Positions 27,487 through 37,415 are shown, counted from the stretch's first letter. The stretch: DNA of 64,000 bases from Mycobacterium gallinarum (GCF_010726765.1 NZ_AP022601.1:2108001-2172000); one strand, 5' to 3'. Made by a program: numbers and translations. Notes: generated from the sequence alone by a model not told the origin.

Positions 27487-27786
27487 GTGGCAACCACCCA
27501 GGACGAAATCATCGCCGGCATCGCCGAGATCATCGAAGAGGTCACCGGTATCGAGCCCTCCGAGGTCACCCCGGAGAAGTCCTTCGTCGACGACCTGGAC
27601 ATCGACTCGCTGTCGATGGTTGAGATCGCCGTGCAGACCGAGGACAAGTACGGCGTGAAGATCCCCGACGAGGACCTCGCGGGCCTGCGCACCGTCGGCG
27701 ACGTCGTTTCCTACATCCAGAAGCTCGAGGAAGAGAACCCCGAGGCCGCTGCCGCCATCCGCGCACAGATGTCGGACAACAAGTGA
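27487..27786 (+). CDS. acpM: Meromycolate-extension acyl carrier protein
   Basis: A 99-aa ACP starting at GTG 27487 after AGAAGGAG. The phosphopantetheine Ser41 is in [10 protein letters not shown], and helix II residues are canonical. Compared with ordinary ~80-aa ACPs it has the acidic C-terminal extension ([19 protein letters not shown]) typical of mycobacterial AcpM, which carries very long meromycolate chains between FAS-II enzymes. Its stop overlaps the kasA start (GTGA). Confidence 0.97.
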   Translation: MATTQDEIIAGIAEIIEEVTGIEPSEVTPEKSFVDDLDIDSLSMVEIAVQTEDKYGVKIPDEDLAGLRTVGDVVSYIQKLEEENPEAAAAIRAQMSDNK

Positions 27787-29033
27787 CCAAACCTTCCACT
27801 GCTAACGGCGGTTTCCCCAGCGTTGTGGTCACCGCCGTCACTGCGACGACGTCCATCGCACCGGACATCGAGAGCACGTGGAAGGGCCTGCTGGCAGGCG
27901 AGAGCGGCATCCACGTACTCGAGGACGAGTTCGTCACCAAGTGGGATCTGCCCGTGCGCATCGGCGGGCACCTCAAGGAGCCCCTTGACCCGCTGATGAC
28001 ACGGCTGGAACTGCGGCGCATGTCGTACGTCCAGCGCATGGCCAAGTACCTGGGCAATCAGCTCTGGGAGTCCGCGGGCAAGCCCGAGGTCGACCCCGAT
28101 CGTTTCGCGGTCGTGGTCGGCACCGGTCTGGGTGGCGGCGAGAAGATCGTCGAGACGTATGATGCGATGAACGAGGGCGGGCCCCGCAAGGTGTCCCCGC
28201 TGGCTGTTCAGATGATCATGCCCAACGGCGCCGCTGCCGTCATCGGCCTGGAATTGGGCGCCCGCGCCGGGGTTATCACCCCGGTCTCGGCCTGCTCGTC
28301 GGGTTCAGAGGGCATCGCCCACGCATGGCGCCAGATCGTCATGGGTGACGCCGATATCGCCGTCTGCGGCGGCGTCGAAGGCGGTATCGAGGCGCTGCCG
28401 ATCGCGGCGTTCTCGATGATGCGTGCGATGTCGACCAACAACGACGATCCCGAGGGCGCCTCCAGGCCGTTCGACAAGAACCGCGACGGGTTCGTCTTCG
28501 GTGAGGCCGGTGCGCTCATGATCATCGAGACCGAAGAGCACGCCAAGGCTCGCGGCGCCAAGCCCCTGGCCCGGTTGATGGGTGCCGGTATCACGTCGGA
28601 CGCGTTCCACATGGTCGCGCCTGCCGCCGATGGTCTGCGCGCCGGGCACGCGATGAAGCGTGCAATGGAGACCGCAGGCCTCGATGCCAAGGACATCAGC
28701 CACGTCAATGCGCACGCCACCGCCACTCCAATCGGCGATACCGCCGAGGCGAACGCCATCCGCGTTGCCGGAGTGGAGCATGCGGCGGTGTACGCACCGA
28801 AGTCGGCGCTCGGCCATTCCATCGGAGCGGTCGGTGCCCTGGAGTCGATCCTGACGGTGCTCGCGCTGCGTGACGGCGTGATCCCACCGACATTGAATTA
28901 CGAGACCCCAGACCCCGAGATCGATCTCGATGTCGTCGCGGGCGAGCCACGATACGGCGAATACCAGTACGCCATCAACAACTCGTTCGGCTTCGGTGGA
29001 CACAATGTCGCCCTGGCGTTTGGGCGTTACTGA
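27783..29033 (+). CDS. kasA: Beta-ketoacyl-ACP synthase KasA
   Basis: KasA condenses malonyl-AcpM with acyl-AcpM in early meromycolate elongation. The 416-aa product from GTG 27783 has the catalytic triad Cys171 ([11 protein letters not shown]), His311 ([12 protein letters not shown]) and His345 ([11 protein letters not shown]), numbering identical to the M. tuberculosis enzyme, and the FGFGGHN motif near the C-terminus. It overlaps acpM and is followed 27 bp later by kasB. Confidence 0.97.
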   Translation: MTKPSTANGGFPSVVVTAVTATTSIAPDIESTWKGLLAGESGIHVLEDEFVTKWDLPVRIGGHLKEPLDPLMTRLELRRMSYVQRMAKYLGNQLWESAGKPEVDPDRFAVVVGTGLGGGEKIVETYDAMNEGGPRKVSPLAVQMIMPNGAAAVIGLELGARAGVITPVSACSSGSEGIAHAWRQIVMGDADIAVCGGVEGGIEALPIAAFSMMRAMSTNNDDPEGASRPFDKNRDGFVFGEAGALMIIETEEHAKARGAKPLARLMGAGITSDAFHMVAPAADGLRAGHAMKRAMETAGLDAKDISHVNAHATATPIGDTAEANAIRVAGVEHAAVYAPKSALGHSIGAVGALESILTVLALRDGVIPPTLNYETPDPEIDLDVVAGEPRYGEYQYAINNSFGFGGHNVALAFGRY

Positions 29034-29060
29034 GATAGGAAAGGAAATCTCAGAGCAGTA

Positions 29061-30323
29061 ATGGCAGCGTTGACCCAGCTTTCGACGGGGAGCGGCTTCC
29101 CCAACGTGGTCGTCACCGGTTTTGCGATGACGACCGCTTTGGCGACCGATGCGGACACCACCTGGCAACGACTGCTGGATGGGCAGAGTGGCATTCGGCT
29201 GCTCGACGATCCGTTCGTCGAGCAATACAACCTGCCGGTCCGTATCGGCGGACATCTGCTGGAGGACTTCGAAGAGGAGTTGACGCGGGTCGAACTGCGT
29301 CGGCTGTCGTACCTGCAGCGGATGTCCACGGTGCTGAGCAGACGGGCGTGGGACCACGCCGGGTCACCGGACGTCGATCCGCGGCGCCTGATGGTGTCGA
29401 TCGGCACCGGCATGGGCTCGACCGAGGAATTGCTCTACGCCTACGAAGCGCTGCGCTCGAAGGGCCTTCGGGCGGTGTCACCGCTTGCCGTCCAGATGTA
29501 CATGCCCAACGCGGCCGCCGCCGCAGTCGGGCTCGAGCGCAAGGCCAAGGCCGGCGTCAGCACGCCGATCTCGGCCTGCGCCTCGGGTTCTGAGGGCATT
29601 GCGCAGGCGTGGCGACAGATCGTGCTCGGCGAAGCCGACGTGGCGATCTGTGGTGGCGTCGAAACCAAGATCGAAGCGGTGCCGATTGCCGGCTTCGCGC
29701 AGATGCGCATCGTGTTGTCCACCACCAACGACGATCCCGCCGGAGCTTGTCGCCCATTTGACAAGGACCGCAACGGTTTCGTCTTCGGTGAGGGCGCCGG
29801 GTTGATGGTGATCGAGACCGAGGAACACGCCAAAGCTCGCGGTGCCACCATCCACGCGCGGCTGATGGGCGCCAGCATCACGTCCGACGGGTTCCACATC
29901 GTGGCGCCCGATCCCAACGGTGAGCAGGCCGGCCACGCGATGACGCGGGCCATCCAGCTCGCGGGCCTGTCCCCCGCGGACATCGACCACATCAACGCGC
30001 ACGCCACCGGCACCACCGTGGGTGACGTGGCCGAAGGCAAGGCCATCCACAATGCCCTGGGCTCTCACCGGGCCGCGGTCTACGCCCCGAAGGGGGCGCT
30101 GGGCCACTCGGTCGGCGCAGTCGGCGCCGTCGAGTCCATCCTCACCGTGTTGGCGTTGAAGAACGGCGTCATCCCGCCGACGCTCAACCTGAAGAACCTC
30201 GATCCGGAGATCGACCTCGATGTGGTCGCCGGCTCGCCGCGACCCGGCAACTATCAATACGCGATCAACAACTCGTTCGGATTCGGTGGGCACAACGTCG
30301 CGCTCGCGTTCGGCAAGTACTGA
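29061..30323 (+). CDS. kasB: Beta-ketoacyl-ACP synthase KasB
   Basis: KasB extends meromycolate chains to full length. The 420-aa product is closely similar to the KasA encoded next to it, showing tandem duplication. Catalytic residues are Cys173 ([10 protein letters not shown]), the His of [11 protein letters not shown] and the His of [11 protein letters not shown], and it ends with the same [15 protein letters not shown]. The ATG at 29061 gives a shorter N-terminus than the M. tuberculosis annotation I recall (about 438 aa). A GGAAAGGAAA stretch 15-25 bases upstream is the likely ribosome site. Confidence 0.96.
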   Translation: MAALTQLSTGSGFPNVVVTGFAMTTALATDADTTWQRLLDGQSGIRLLDDPFVEQYNLPVRIGGHLLEDFEEELTRVELRRLSYLQRMSTVLSRRAWDHAGSPDVDPRRLMVSIGTGMGSTEELLYAYEALRSKGLRAVSPLAVQMYMPNAAAAAVGLERKAKAGVSTPISACASGSEGIAQAWRQIVLGEADVAICGGVETKIEAVPIAGFAQMRIVLSTTNDDPAGACRPFDKDRNGFVFGEGAGLMVIETEEHAKARGATIHARLMGASITSDGFHIVAPDPNGEQAGHAMTRAIQLAGLSPADIDHINAHATGTTVGDVAEGKAIHNALGSHRAAVYAPKGALGHSVGAVGAVESILTVLALKNGVIPPTLNLKNLDPEIDLDVVAGSPRPGNYQYAINNSFGFGGHNVALAFGKY

Positions 30324-30360
30324 CGTCCCGCCGGCAAGCTCGGCGCTACAGGAGGATTGA

Positions 30361-31782
30361 ATGACCATCATGGCTCCCGAAGCCGTAAACGAATCGCTCG
30401 ATCCACGCGATCCGCTGCTGCGCCTGAGCACGTTCTTCGACGACAACACCGTCGAGTTGCTGCACGAGCGGGACCGCTCCGGCGTGCTGGCCGCGGCCGG
30501 AACCGTCAACGGCGTGCGCACGATCGCGTTCTGCACCGACGGCACCGTCATGGGCGGCGCCATGGGTGTGGAGGGTTGTGCACACATCGTCAACGCGTAC
30601 GACACCGCCATCGAGGAACAGAGCCCGATTGTCGGGATCTGGCACTCGGGCGGTGCACGCTTGGCCGAAGGCGTAAAAGCTCTGCACGCAGTCGGTTTGG
30701 TCTTCGAGGCCATGATCCGCGCCTCCGGGTACATCCCGCAGATCTCGGTGGTGGTCGGCTTCGCTGCCGGCGGCGCCGCGTACGGACCGGCACTGACCGA
30801 TGTCATCGTGATGGCGCCGGACAGCAAGGTTTTCGTCACCGGTCCCGATGTGGTCCGCAGCGTCACCGGTGAGGACGTCGACATGGTGTCGCTCGGCGGC
30901 CCCGACGCCCACCACAAGAAATCCGGCGTGTGCCACATCGTCGCCGACGACGAGGTCGACGCTTATGAGCGTGGCCGTCGCCTGGTCGGATTGTTCTGCC
31001 AGCAAGGCCATTTCGACCGCACCAAGGCCGAGGCGGGCGACAGCGACCTGCACGCCCTGCTGCCGGAGTCCGCACGCCGGGCCTATGACGTGCATCCGCT
31101 CGTCGAGGCCCTGCTGGACGAGGGGGTGCCGTTCGAGGAGTTCCAGGGCAAGTGGGCGCCGTCCATTGTCGTGGGCCTGGGCCGGTTGGCCGGGCGCACC
31201 GTCGGTGTGATCGCCAACAACCCGCTGCGCCTCGGTGGCTGCCTGAACTCCGAAAGTGCCGAGAAGTCAGCACGTTTCGTGCGCCTGTGCGACGCCTTCG
31301 GCATACCGCTCGTCGTGATCGTCGACGTGCCCGGCTACCTGCCCGGTGTGGACCAGGAGTGGGGTGGCGTCGTGCGTCGCGGCGCGAAGCTGCTGCACGC
31401 GTTCGGCGAGTCCTCGGTGCCGCGCGTCACGCTGGTCACCCGCAAGATCTACGGCGGTGCCTACATTGCGATGAACTCGCGGTCGCTTAACGCCACCAAG
31501 GTGTTTGCGTGGCCCGACGCCGAGGTCGCCGTCATGGGCGCCAAGGCCGCCGTCGGCATCCTGCACAAGAAGAAGCTGGCCGCGGCGTCGGATGACGAGC
31601 GCGAGGCACTGCACGAGGAGCTGGCCGCCGAGCATGAGCGCATTGCCGGTGGTGTGGATTCGGCCATCGAGATCGGCGTGGTCGACGAGAAGATCGATCC
31701 GTCGCACACTCGCAGCCGGCTGACGCAGGCCCTGGCCGAGGCGCCCGCGCGCCGCGGCCGGCACAAGAACATCCCGCTATAA
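30361..31782 (+). CDS. accD6: Acetyl/propionyl-CoA carboxylase beta subunit AccD6
   Basis: AccD6 is the carboxyltransferase subunit that, with AccA3, makes malonyl-CoA for FAS-II. The 473-aa product begins MTIMAPEAVNESLDPRDPLL, as in the M. tuberculosis enzyme. The N-terminal crotonase-like lobe has GWHSGGAR-type acyl-CoA loops (IWHSGGARLAEGV, VVGFAAGGAAYGPAL), and the C-terminal lobe has VDVPGYLPGVDQEWGG, RKIYGGAYIAM and WPDAEVAVMGAKAA. A strong AGGAGG lies 5 bases before the ATG. Last gene of the FAS-II operon, closed by the hairpin at 31788-31836. Confidence 0.96.
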   Translation: MTIMAPEAVNESLDPRDPLLRLSTFFDDNTVELLHERDRSGVLAAAGTVNGVRTIAFCTDGTVMGGAMGVEGCAHIVNAYDTAIEEQSPIVGIWHSGGARLAEGVKALHAVGLVFEAMIRASGYIPQISVVVGFAAGGAAYGPALTDVIVMAPDSKVFVTGPDVVRSVTGEDVDMVSLGGPDAHHKKSGVCHIVADDEVDAYERGRRLVGLFCQQGHFDRTKAEAGDSDLHALLPESARRAYDVHPLVEALLDEGVPFEEFQGKWAPSIVVGLGRLAGRTVGVIANNPLRLGGCLNSESAEKSARFVRLCDAFGIPLVVIVDVPGYLPGVDQEWGGVVRRGAKLLHAFGESSVPRVTLVTRKIYGGAYIAMNSRSLNATKVFAWPDAEVAVMGAKAAVGILHKKKLAAASDDEREALHEELAAEHERIAGGVDSAIEIGVVDEKIDPSHTRSRLTQALAEAPARRGRHKNIPL

Positions 31783-31787
31783 CCGGC

Positions 31788-31836
31788 GATTTCGGTGCGC
31801 TTACGATCGCTCAGCGATTGTTTGCGCACCGAAATC
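31788..31836. terminator. Strong hairpin between accD6 and glpD
   Basis: GATTTCGGTGCGC (31788-31800) pairs perfectly with GCGCACCGAAATC (31824-31836), and the loop contains a second stem, ATCGCT-C-AGCGAT. It fills the gap between the converging stops at 31782 and 31844 and is probably a bidirectional terminator. Confidence 0.8.
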
Positions 31837-31843
31837 ACAACAG

Positions 31844-33373
31844 CTAGCCGATGAATTCCTTGGCCACATCCGCGACCCGGTCGCGATCCGCGGCGACCAA
31901 ACCGATGCGAGTGCGACGATCGAGGATGTCGTCGGCGGTCAGCGCGCCCTCATGGGTCACGGCGTATTCGAATTCCGCGCGAATGACATCGATCCCGTCG
32001 GCCACCGGCTCCGTGGGCCGGTCGCAGCTCGCGGCGGCGATCACATTCGGCGCTTCCGCACCGTAGCGCGCGACCAACGAGCCGGGCAGTTCGGCCGGCG
32101 AGCGCAGTGTCGCAACGGGATTCGACGGTGCACCCACCAGGGGCAGGTTTCGGGTGCGGCAACCGGAGGCCGTCAGACCCCGCACTGCGACCGCCCGATC
32201 CAGCACATCTTCTGCCATGTACCGGTATTCGGTCAGCTTGCCACCGATGACGCTGAGCACACCTGACGGCGACTCGACGATCCGATGCTCGCGCGACACG
32301 TCGGCGGTGCGTCCCGCTCCGGCGTCGATCAGCGGCCGCAGACCGGCATACGCACCGATCACGTCCCCGGCGCTGAGCGCGACATCCAATGCGGTGTTGA
32401 CCGTGTCCAACAGGAACTTGGTCTCCTCGGCTGTGGGCTCCGGCACGTCGGGTATTGGACCGGGCGCATCCTCGTCGGTGAGCCCCAGGTACACGCGACC
32501 GAGTTGCTCTGGCATCGCGAACACGAAGCGGTTGATCTCGCCGGGTACCGGGATCGTCAGGGCGGCAACCGGATTCCCGAACACCTCGGCATCGAACACG
32601 AGATGCGTTCCGCGACTGGGACGCAAGCGAACCGAGGGGTCCACCTCACCCGCCCACACACCGGTGGCGTTGATGACCACCCGGGCCGAGACCTGAAACG
32701 ACTCCCCGGAACGCTGATCGGTCAACGTCACCGAGGTGCCTGTCGCATCGGATGCCGCGACGCGGGTGAGGATCACGGCGCCGTGCTGGGCGGCCGTGCG
32801 GGCCACCGCGGTGACCAGGCGTGCATCGTCGATCAGCTGCCCGTCATAGGCGAGCAGGGCACCGTCGAGGCCGTCGCGACGCACGGTCGGCGCGAGTTCG
32901 ACGGCACGGCTCGTGTCGATCCTCCGAGACCGCGGCAGCGTCGACGACGGTGTGCCCGCGAGCTTGCGCAGCCCGTCGCCGGCCACGAAACCGAACCGCA
33001 CGAGTGCGCGCGACGCAGTGTTCATCGACGGCAGCAGCGGGACCAGCTGGGGCATGGCCTCGACGAGGTGAGGGGCGTTGCGCGTCATCAGGATTCCGCG
33101 TTCGACCGCACTGCGTCGCGCGATGCCGACGTTGCCGGTCGCCAGATACCGCAGACCGCCGTGGACCAGCTTGCTGCTCCACCGGCTGGTGCCGAACGCC
33201 AGGTCGTGCTTCTCGACCAGTGCGACGCTCAGCCCGCGCGTCGCGGCGTCCAGCGCGATACCGACACCGGTGATGCCGCCGCCGATCACGAGAACGTCGA
33301 TCGTGGCGCCGTCGGCCAGTGCCGCAAGTTCGGAGGTGCGGCGGGCCTCGTTGAGTGCCGTCGAGGTGGTCAC
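31844..33373 (-). CDS. glpD: FAD-dependent glycerol-3-phosphate dehydrogenase
   Basis: GlpD oxidises sn-glycerol-3-phosphate to dihydroxyacetone phosphate at the membrane, passing electrons to quinone. The 509-aa product starts at GTG 33373 and overlaps the TetR stop (GTGA). The FAD motif DVLVIGGGITGVGIALDAAT is near residue 25, followed by AFGTSRWSSKLVHGGLRYL, the GlpD signature, and the conserved RPLIDAG and GGKLTEYR blocks. It corresponds to glpD1 (Rv2249c). The pairing with a TetR regulator suggests induction by a glycerolipid signal. Confidence 0.95.
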   Translation of the reverse strand: MTTSTALNEARRTSELAALADGATIDVLVIGGGITGVGIALDAATRGLSVALVEKHDLAFGTSRWSSKLVHGGLRYLATGNVGIARRSAVERGILMTRNAPHLVEAMPQLVPLLPSMNTASRALVRFGFVAGDGLRKLAGTPSSTLPRSRRIDTSRAVELAPTVRRDGLDGALLAYDGQLIDDARLVTAVARTAAQHGAVILTRVAASDATGTSVTLTDQRSGESFQVSARVVINATGVWAGEVDPSVRLRPSRGTHLVFDAEVFGNPVAALTIPVPGEINRFVFAMPEQLGRVYLGLTDEDAPGPIPDVPEPTAEETKFLLDTVNTALDVALSAGDVIGAYAGLRPLIDAGAGRTADVSREHRIVESPSGVLSVIGGKLTEYRYMAEDVLDRAVAVRGLTASGCRTRNLPLVGAPSNPVATLRSPAELPGSLVARYGAEAPNVIAAASCDRPTEPVADGIDVIRAEFEYAVTHEGALTADDILDRRTRIGLVAADRDRVADVAKEFIG

Positions 33374-33951
33374 GGTTTCAGGTATCCGTTCAGTGAGTGG
33401 GCGAGCTCGGTGGCGAGTGCGTCGGCATCGAGGATCGGCGCGACGATCTGGCCGGACTGGATCACCGACTGGGTGATCAGCAGGCACATCGCTCCGAGCT
33501 GACGGGGATCGCCGGCACGCACGCTGCCCTCTTCCTGCGCGAGCTTGATATCGGCGGCGACGGCATCGAGCAGGACCTGCTGGCTGGTGCCCAACCGCTC
33601 GGCGATGTAGATCATCGCCAGATCGGGGGCGCTGCGCAGCACCGACATGACCACGTCGTCGCGACGCAGCAGTGCGGCAACCGTCACGATGCGCTCGACC
33701 AGTGGTCCGCGGCCGACCTGTCGGCTCGGTACGGCGTCGAGCACGCCGATGACCCGCGACGTCAGCAGCGCCGCCAGCACCGAAGGCGTGTCGGGCCAGC
33801 GCCGATAGACCGTGGGCCTACTGACACCAGCGCGGCGAGCGATTTCGGCCAGCGTCACTCGGTCCACCCCGAAGGCCAACACGCACTCGGCCGCCGCAGC
33901 GAGGATCCGATCTCCGATCGTCTGCGGTGAATCGTTACTGATTGACAGCAT
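33370..33951 (-). CDS. TetR-family transcriptional regulator (Rv2250c-like)
   Basis: A 193-aa regulator; ATG 33951 is chosen over a longer frame from 33999 that would run into the divergent gene. Residues ~10-55 hold the helix-turn-helix GDRILAAAAECVLAFGVDRV, LAEIARRAGVSRPTVYRRW. The C-terminal domain is a divergent helical ligand pocket. It overlaps glpD and shares a 17-bp intergenic region with the flavoprotein gene at 33969, so it probably controls both directions. Confidence 0.92.
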   Translation of the reverse strand: MLSISNDSPQTIGDRILAAAAECVLAFGVDRVTLAEIARRAGVSRPTVYRRWPDTPSVLAALLTSRVIGVLDAVPSRQVGRGPLVERIVTVAALLRRDDVVMSVLRSAPDLAMIYIAERLGTSQQVLLDAVAADIKLAQEEGSVRAGDPRQLGAMCLLITQSVIQSGQIVAPILDADALATELAHSLNGYLKP

Positions 33952-33968
33952 GTGTAATACTGTAACGC
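33952..33968. promoter_or_regulatory. Compact divergent promoter between TetR and FAD-oxidoreductase genes
   Basis: Only 17 bases separate the two start codons, so promoters and operator must overlap the genes. TACAGT on the minus strand (33964-33959) lies seven bases before the TetR ATG, and TAATAC (33955-33960) lies eight bases before the plus-strand ATG, suggesting leaderless messages both ways. CGTTAC (33932-33937) and GTAACG (33962-33967) form outer half-sites. Confidence 0.4.
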
Positions 33969-35591
33969 ATGATGCGTCCGGATGACCAACAGACCGCACT
34001 GCTGCCCCCGATGAAGTGGAATGCCTGGGGTGATCCCGCTGCGGCCAAACCGCTGTCCGACGGGATAAAGACCCTGCTGAAGCAGGCGCTCGGCGTCGAC
34101 GGTGCGGCTACGCCCGATCTCGAGGCCGAGGACGTCACCCTTCGCCCGTCCGCGCTGTCCGACGCCGATCGTGACGGGCTGGCCGCCATCGTGGGCGCCG
34201 ACTACTGCCGTGTCGACGACCGCGGCCGACTCCTTCGCGCCGGCGGCAAATCGACTCTGGACCTCTTGCGCCGCAAGGACTCCGGCGTGCAGGACGCACC
34301 CGATGCCGTGTTACTGCCCCAGTGTGACGACGAGATCGCCGCGATCCTGCGGTACTGCTCCGAGCACGGAATCGCGATCGTCCCGTTCGGCGGTGGAACG
34401 AGCGTGGTCGGCGGCCTCGACCCGATCCGCGGAGACTTCGGCGCGGTCATTTCGCTGGATCTGCGCCGCCTCACCGAACTGCATTCGCTCGACGAGGTCT
34501 CCGGCGAAGCCGAACTCGGCGCCGGGCTGACCGGTCCCGAGGCCGAACGCCTGCTCGGCGAACGCGGCTTCTCCCTCGGCCACTTCCCGCAGAGTTTCCA
34601 GTTCGCGACCATCGGCGGATTCGCCGCCACCCGCTCGTCGGGTCAAGATTCGGCGGGTTACGGCCGCTTCAACGACATGGTGCGCGGACTGCGCACGGTG
34701 ACCCCGGCGGGCGTGCTCGACCTCGGCCGTGCCCCCGAGTCGGCCGCCGGTCCTGACCTGCGCCAGTTGATGATCGGTTCGGAAGGCGTGTTCGGGATCA
34801 TCACCCGCGTGCGGGTCAAGGTGCACCCGGTGCCCGCGGCGACCCGCTATGAGGCGTGGTCGTTCCCGGATTTCGCGACCGGAGCCGACGCGCTGCGCGC
34901 CGTCGTGCAGACCGGTGCCGGGCCGACCGTCATCCGATTGTCCGACGAGGCCGAGACCGGGGTGAACCTGGCCACCACCGAGAACATCGGCGAAGAGCAG
35001 ATCACCGGCGGCTGCCTGGCGATCACCGCGTTCGAGGGCACCGCGGCACACGTCGAGAGTCGCCATGCCGAAACGCGCGCAGTGCTGCAGGCCGCCGGTG
35101 GCACGTCGCTGGGTGAGGGGCCGGCCCGCGCCTGGGAGCACGGGCGGTTCAACGCGCCCTACCTTCGTGACTCGTTGCTGTCGGCCGGCGCCTTGTGCGA
35201 GACGCTGGAGACCGCGACCAATTGGTCGAACGTGCCCGCGCTCAAGGCGGCGGTCACCGAAGCGCTGACGAAATCTCTCGGCGAATCGGGTACACCGGCA
35301 CTGGTGCTGTGCCACATTTCGCATGTGTATCCGACGGGAGCCTCGTTGTACTTCACGGTCGTCGCCGGGCAGCGCGGCAATCCGATCGAGCAGTGGCACG
35401 AGGCGAAAACGGCGGCTTCGGAGGCGATGATGCGCACCGGCGCCACCATCACCCACCACCACGCCGTCGGTGCCGATCACCGCCCGTGGATGCGCGACGA
35501 GGTCGGCGAGCTCGGCGTCCAGGTGCTGCGGGCCGTCAAGGCGACGTTGGATCCGGCCGGAATTCTCAACCCCGGCAAGCTGATTCCGTGA
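33969..35591 (+). CDS. FAD-binding oxidoreductase, alkyl-dihydroxyacetonephosphate synthase-like (Rv2251-like)
   Basis: A 540-aa VAO-type flavoprotein. The FAD-binding core has IAIVPFGGGTSVVGGLDP (about residues 135-152), EAELGAGLTGPEAERLLGE and TIGGFAATRSSGQDSAGYGR (~214-233). The C-terminal cap has GASLYFTVVAG, THHHAVGADHRPWM with conserved His residues, and DPAGILNPGKLIP. These features match alkyl-DHAP synthase-like proteins that make ether-type or related glycerolipids; D-lactate/glycolate oxidases are relatives. Followed by a lipid kinase gene (GTGA overlap). Confidence 0.9.
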   Translation: MMRPDDQQTALLPPMKWNAWGDPAAAKPLSDGIKTLLKQALGVDGAATPDLEAEDVTLRPSALSDADRDGLAAIVGADYCRVDDRGRLLRAGGKSTLDLLRRKDSGVQDAPDAVLLPQCDDEIAAILRYCSEHGIAIVPFGGGTSVVGGLDPIRGDFGAVISLDLRRLTELHSLDEVSGEAELGAGLTGPEAERLLGERGFSLGHFPQSFQFATIGGFAATRSSGQDSAGYGRFNDMVRGLRTVTPAGVLDLGRAPESAAGPDLRQLMIGSEGVFGIITRVRVKVHPVPAATRYEAWSFPDFATGADALRAVVQTGAGPTVIRLSDEAETGVNLATTENIGEEQITGGCLAITAFEGTAAHVESRHAETRAVLQAAGGTSLGEGPARAWEHGRFNAPYLRDSLLSAGALCETLETATNWSNVPALKAAVTEALTKSLGESGTPALVLCHISHVYPTGASLYFTVVAGQRGNPIEQWHEAKTAASEAMMRTGATITHHHAVGADHRPWMRDEVGELGVQVLRAVKATLDPAGILNPGKLIP

Positions 35592-36490
35592 CGGAGCTCG
35601 GCCGCGTCACGATGCTGACGAATCCGGCATCGGGGCACGGCAGTGCTCCGCACGCCGCCGAACGCGCCGTCGCACGGTTGCACAAGCGCGGCATCGACGT
35701 CGTCGCCATCGCGGGTACCGATGCCGAGCACGCGAGACGACTCGTCGAGGGTGCACTCGAACGCGGGATGGATGCGCTGGTCGTCGTCGGCGGTGACGGC
35801 ATCGTCTCGCTTGCGCTGCAGGTACTTGCGCAGACCGACATCCCGCTGGGCATCATCCCGTCGGGCACCGGCAACGATCACGCTCGTGAATTCGGCATTC
35901 CGGCAAAGGATCCCGAGGCCGCGGCCGACGTCATCGTCGACGGCGTGGCCAAGACCGTCGACCTGGGTCGCATCAGGAGCATCGACGGCGCGCAGAAGTG
36001 GTTTGGCACCGTGATGGCCGCCGGCTTCGACTCACTGGTGACCGACAGGACCAACCGGATGAAGTGGCCGCACGGCCGCATGCGCTACAACGTCGCGATG
36101 GTCGCCGAGTTGTCCAAATTGCGGCTGCTGCCATTCAGCCTGACGTTCGACGGGCGCGAACTGGACACCGAATTGACGTTGGCCGCCTTCGGCAACACCA
36201 AGAGCTACGGCGGCGGCATGCTGATCTGCCCGAAAGCCGACCCCACTGACGGACTGCTGGACGTCACGATGGTGTCATCGGCGTCGCGCACGAAGCTGAT
36301 CCGACTGTTCCCCACCGTATTCAAGGGCACGCACGTCGACCTCGACGAGGTCCGCACCGAGCGTGCCCGCACCATCACCGTCGACTCGCCGGGCATCAAC
36401 GCCTACGCCGATGGCGAGTACGCCTGTCCGCTTCCCGTCGAGGTGTCGGCGGTGCCGGGCGCGCTGAAGATCCTGACGCCGGCCCCGTAG
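35588..36490 (+). CDS. Diacylglycerol/lipid kinase (Rv2252-like)
   Basis: A 300-aa DAGK-catalytic-domain protein from GTG 35588, overlapping the preceding stop. TMLTNPASGHGSA binds nucleotide near the N-terminus, LVVVGGDGIVSLALQVL (about 66-82) is the GGDG motif, and IIPSGTGNDHAREF follows. The C-terminal half has the second beta-sandwich and a DGEYA motif. M. tuberculosis Rv2252 phosphorylates diacylglycerol and feeds phosphatidylinositol mannoside synthesis. The adjacency to glpD and an alkyl-DHAP synthase-like enzyme supports a glycerolipid role. Confidence 0.94.
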   Translation: MTELGRVTMLTNPASGHGSAPHAAERAVARLHKRGIDVVAIAGTDAEHARRLVEGALERGMDALVVVGGDGIVSLALQVLAQTDIPLGIIPSGTGNDHAREFGIPAKDPEAAADVIVDGVAKTVDLGRIRSIDGAQKWFGTVMAAGFDSLVTDRTNRMKWPHGRMRYNVAMVAELSKLRLLPFSLTFDGRELDTELTLAAFGNTKSYGGGMLICPKADPTDGLLDVTMVSSASRTKLIRLFPTVFKGTHVDLDEVRTERARTITVDSPGINAYADGEYACPLPVEVSAVPGALKILTPAP

Positions 36491-36493
36491 CGA

Positions 36494-36790
36494 TTACCGC
36501 AGCGGGCAGTAGACCGCGAGGCTGATCCCGACGAACTGGTTCGCCTGACCCGGGTCCAGGCCGAACTCGCTGGAGATCCGCGATGCAATCAGATCGCGGG
36601 CCAGGCCGCTGGTAGAGGAATCGCAGGCCAGATTGCCCGCCGTGATGACGGCGGGTCCCGAAATCGGCAACCCGAGCCCGTCAAGCGCGCCGAACAGCGC
36701 GTCGGTAGCCGGTGATGCCGATGCGGTTGCAGCGGTGAGAAGCGCGCCGGTGGCGAAGGTCGCTGCGGTGAGTACGCGGATCGTGAACAT
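36494..36790 (-). CDS. Small secreted DUF732-like protein
   Basis: A 98-aa protein with a Sec signal peptide (residues 1-25, FTIRVLTAATFATGALLTAA then TASASPATD). The mature ~70 residues contain the pattern of mycobacterial DUF732 proteins, a helical pair with two Cys (LACDSST and AVYCPLR) that likely form a disulfide. Its stop is 3 bases from the convergent lipid-kinase stop. Function unknown. Confidence 0.75.
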   Translation of the reverse strand: MFTIRVLTAATFATGALLTAATASASPATDALFGALDGLGLPISGPAVITAGNLACDSSTSGLARDLIASRISSEFGLDPGQANQFVGISLAVYCPLR

Positions 36791-36902
36791 TGTCGCCTCC
36801 TAGGGAGATGACGACAGTCTCAGCGATCTCGAAGTCGAAGGTGCAACTACTGCGAAATTTGCCGGTGAATCTTCGCGGCGCACCGACGACGTGCACACGC
36901 GG

Positions 36903-37415
36903 CTAGCCGACTCCCCGGCTCAGCCAGCTGACCTCGGCGGCGTCGCCGCCGTCACGGTAGGGCTCGAGCGCCTCGTCCCATGCGGTGCCGAGCACCGAAT
37001 CGAGTTCGGCCGCCAACATGTCGGCCCCCGATTGCATCAACGTCCGAAGCCGCATCTCGCCGACCATCACGTCGCCGTTGGCGCTCATCGCGCCGCTCCA
37101 CATGCCCAGTTGCGGGGTGTGGCACCAGCGATGACCGTCGACGCCTGCGCTGGGGTCCTCGGTGACTTCAAAGCGCAACACCGACCAGGACCGCAGTGCG
37201 TTCGCCAGGGCCGCCCCGGTGCCCACCGGCCCGATCCAGTTGGTGACGGCGCGCAGCTGCCCGGGCATGGCAGGCTGGGGCGTCCACTTCAGGTTTGCTC
37301 TCGCCGAAAGCGTCGACGACAGCGCCCACTCGACATGAGGGGCTACCGCCGCGGGAGAAGCATGGATGTACACCACGCCAGTCGCCGCGTCGGCGAATTG
37401 GTTCGCTGCACGCAT
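36903..37415 (-). CDS. DUF3145 family protein
   Basis: A 170-aa protein from ATG 37415, which is preceded by AAGGAG at the right distance; a longer frame from 37454 is less likely. The sequence (TGVVYIHASPAAVAPHVEWA at the start, TNWIGPVGTGAALANALRSW in the middle) matches the actinobacterial DUF3145 family as I remember it. No catalytic motif or signal peptide is visible. It is the last gene of a minus-strand run that includes the methyltransferases upstream, separated by a 116-bp gap. Function unknown. Confidence 0.78.
   Translation of the reverse strand: MRAANQFADAATGVVYIHASPAAVAPHVEWALSSTLSARANLKWTPQPAMPGQLRAVTNWIGPVGTGAALANALRSWSVLRFEVTEDPSAGVDGHRWCHTPQLGMWSGAMSANGDVMVGEMRLRTLMQSGADMLAAELDSVLGTAWDEALEPYRDGGDAAEVSWLSRGVG

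Noticed and set aside
29478..30938. A 486-codon minus-strand frame across kasB and accD6
   Set aside because: Both sense genes are unmistakable and the frame spans their junction, as expected of a GC-driven artefact.
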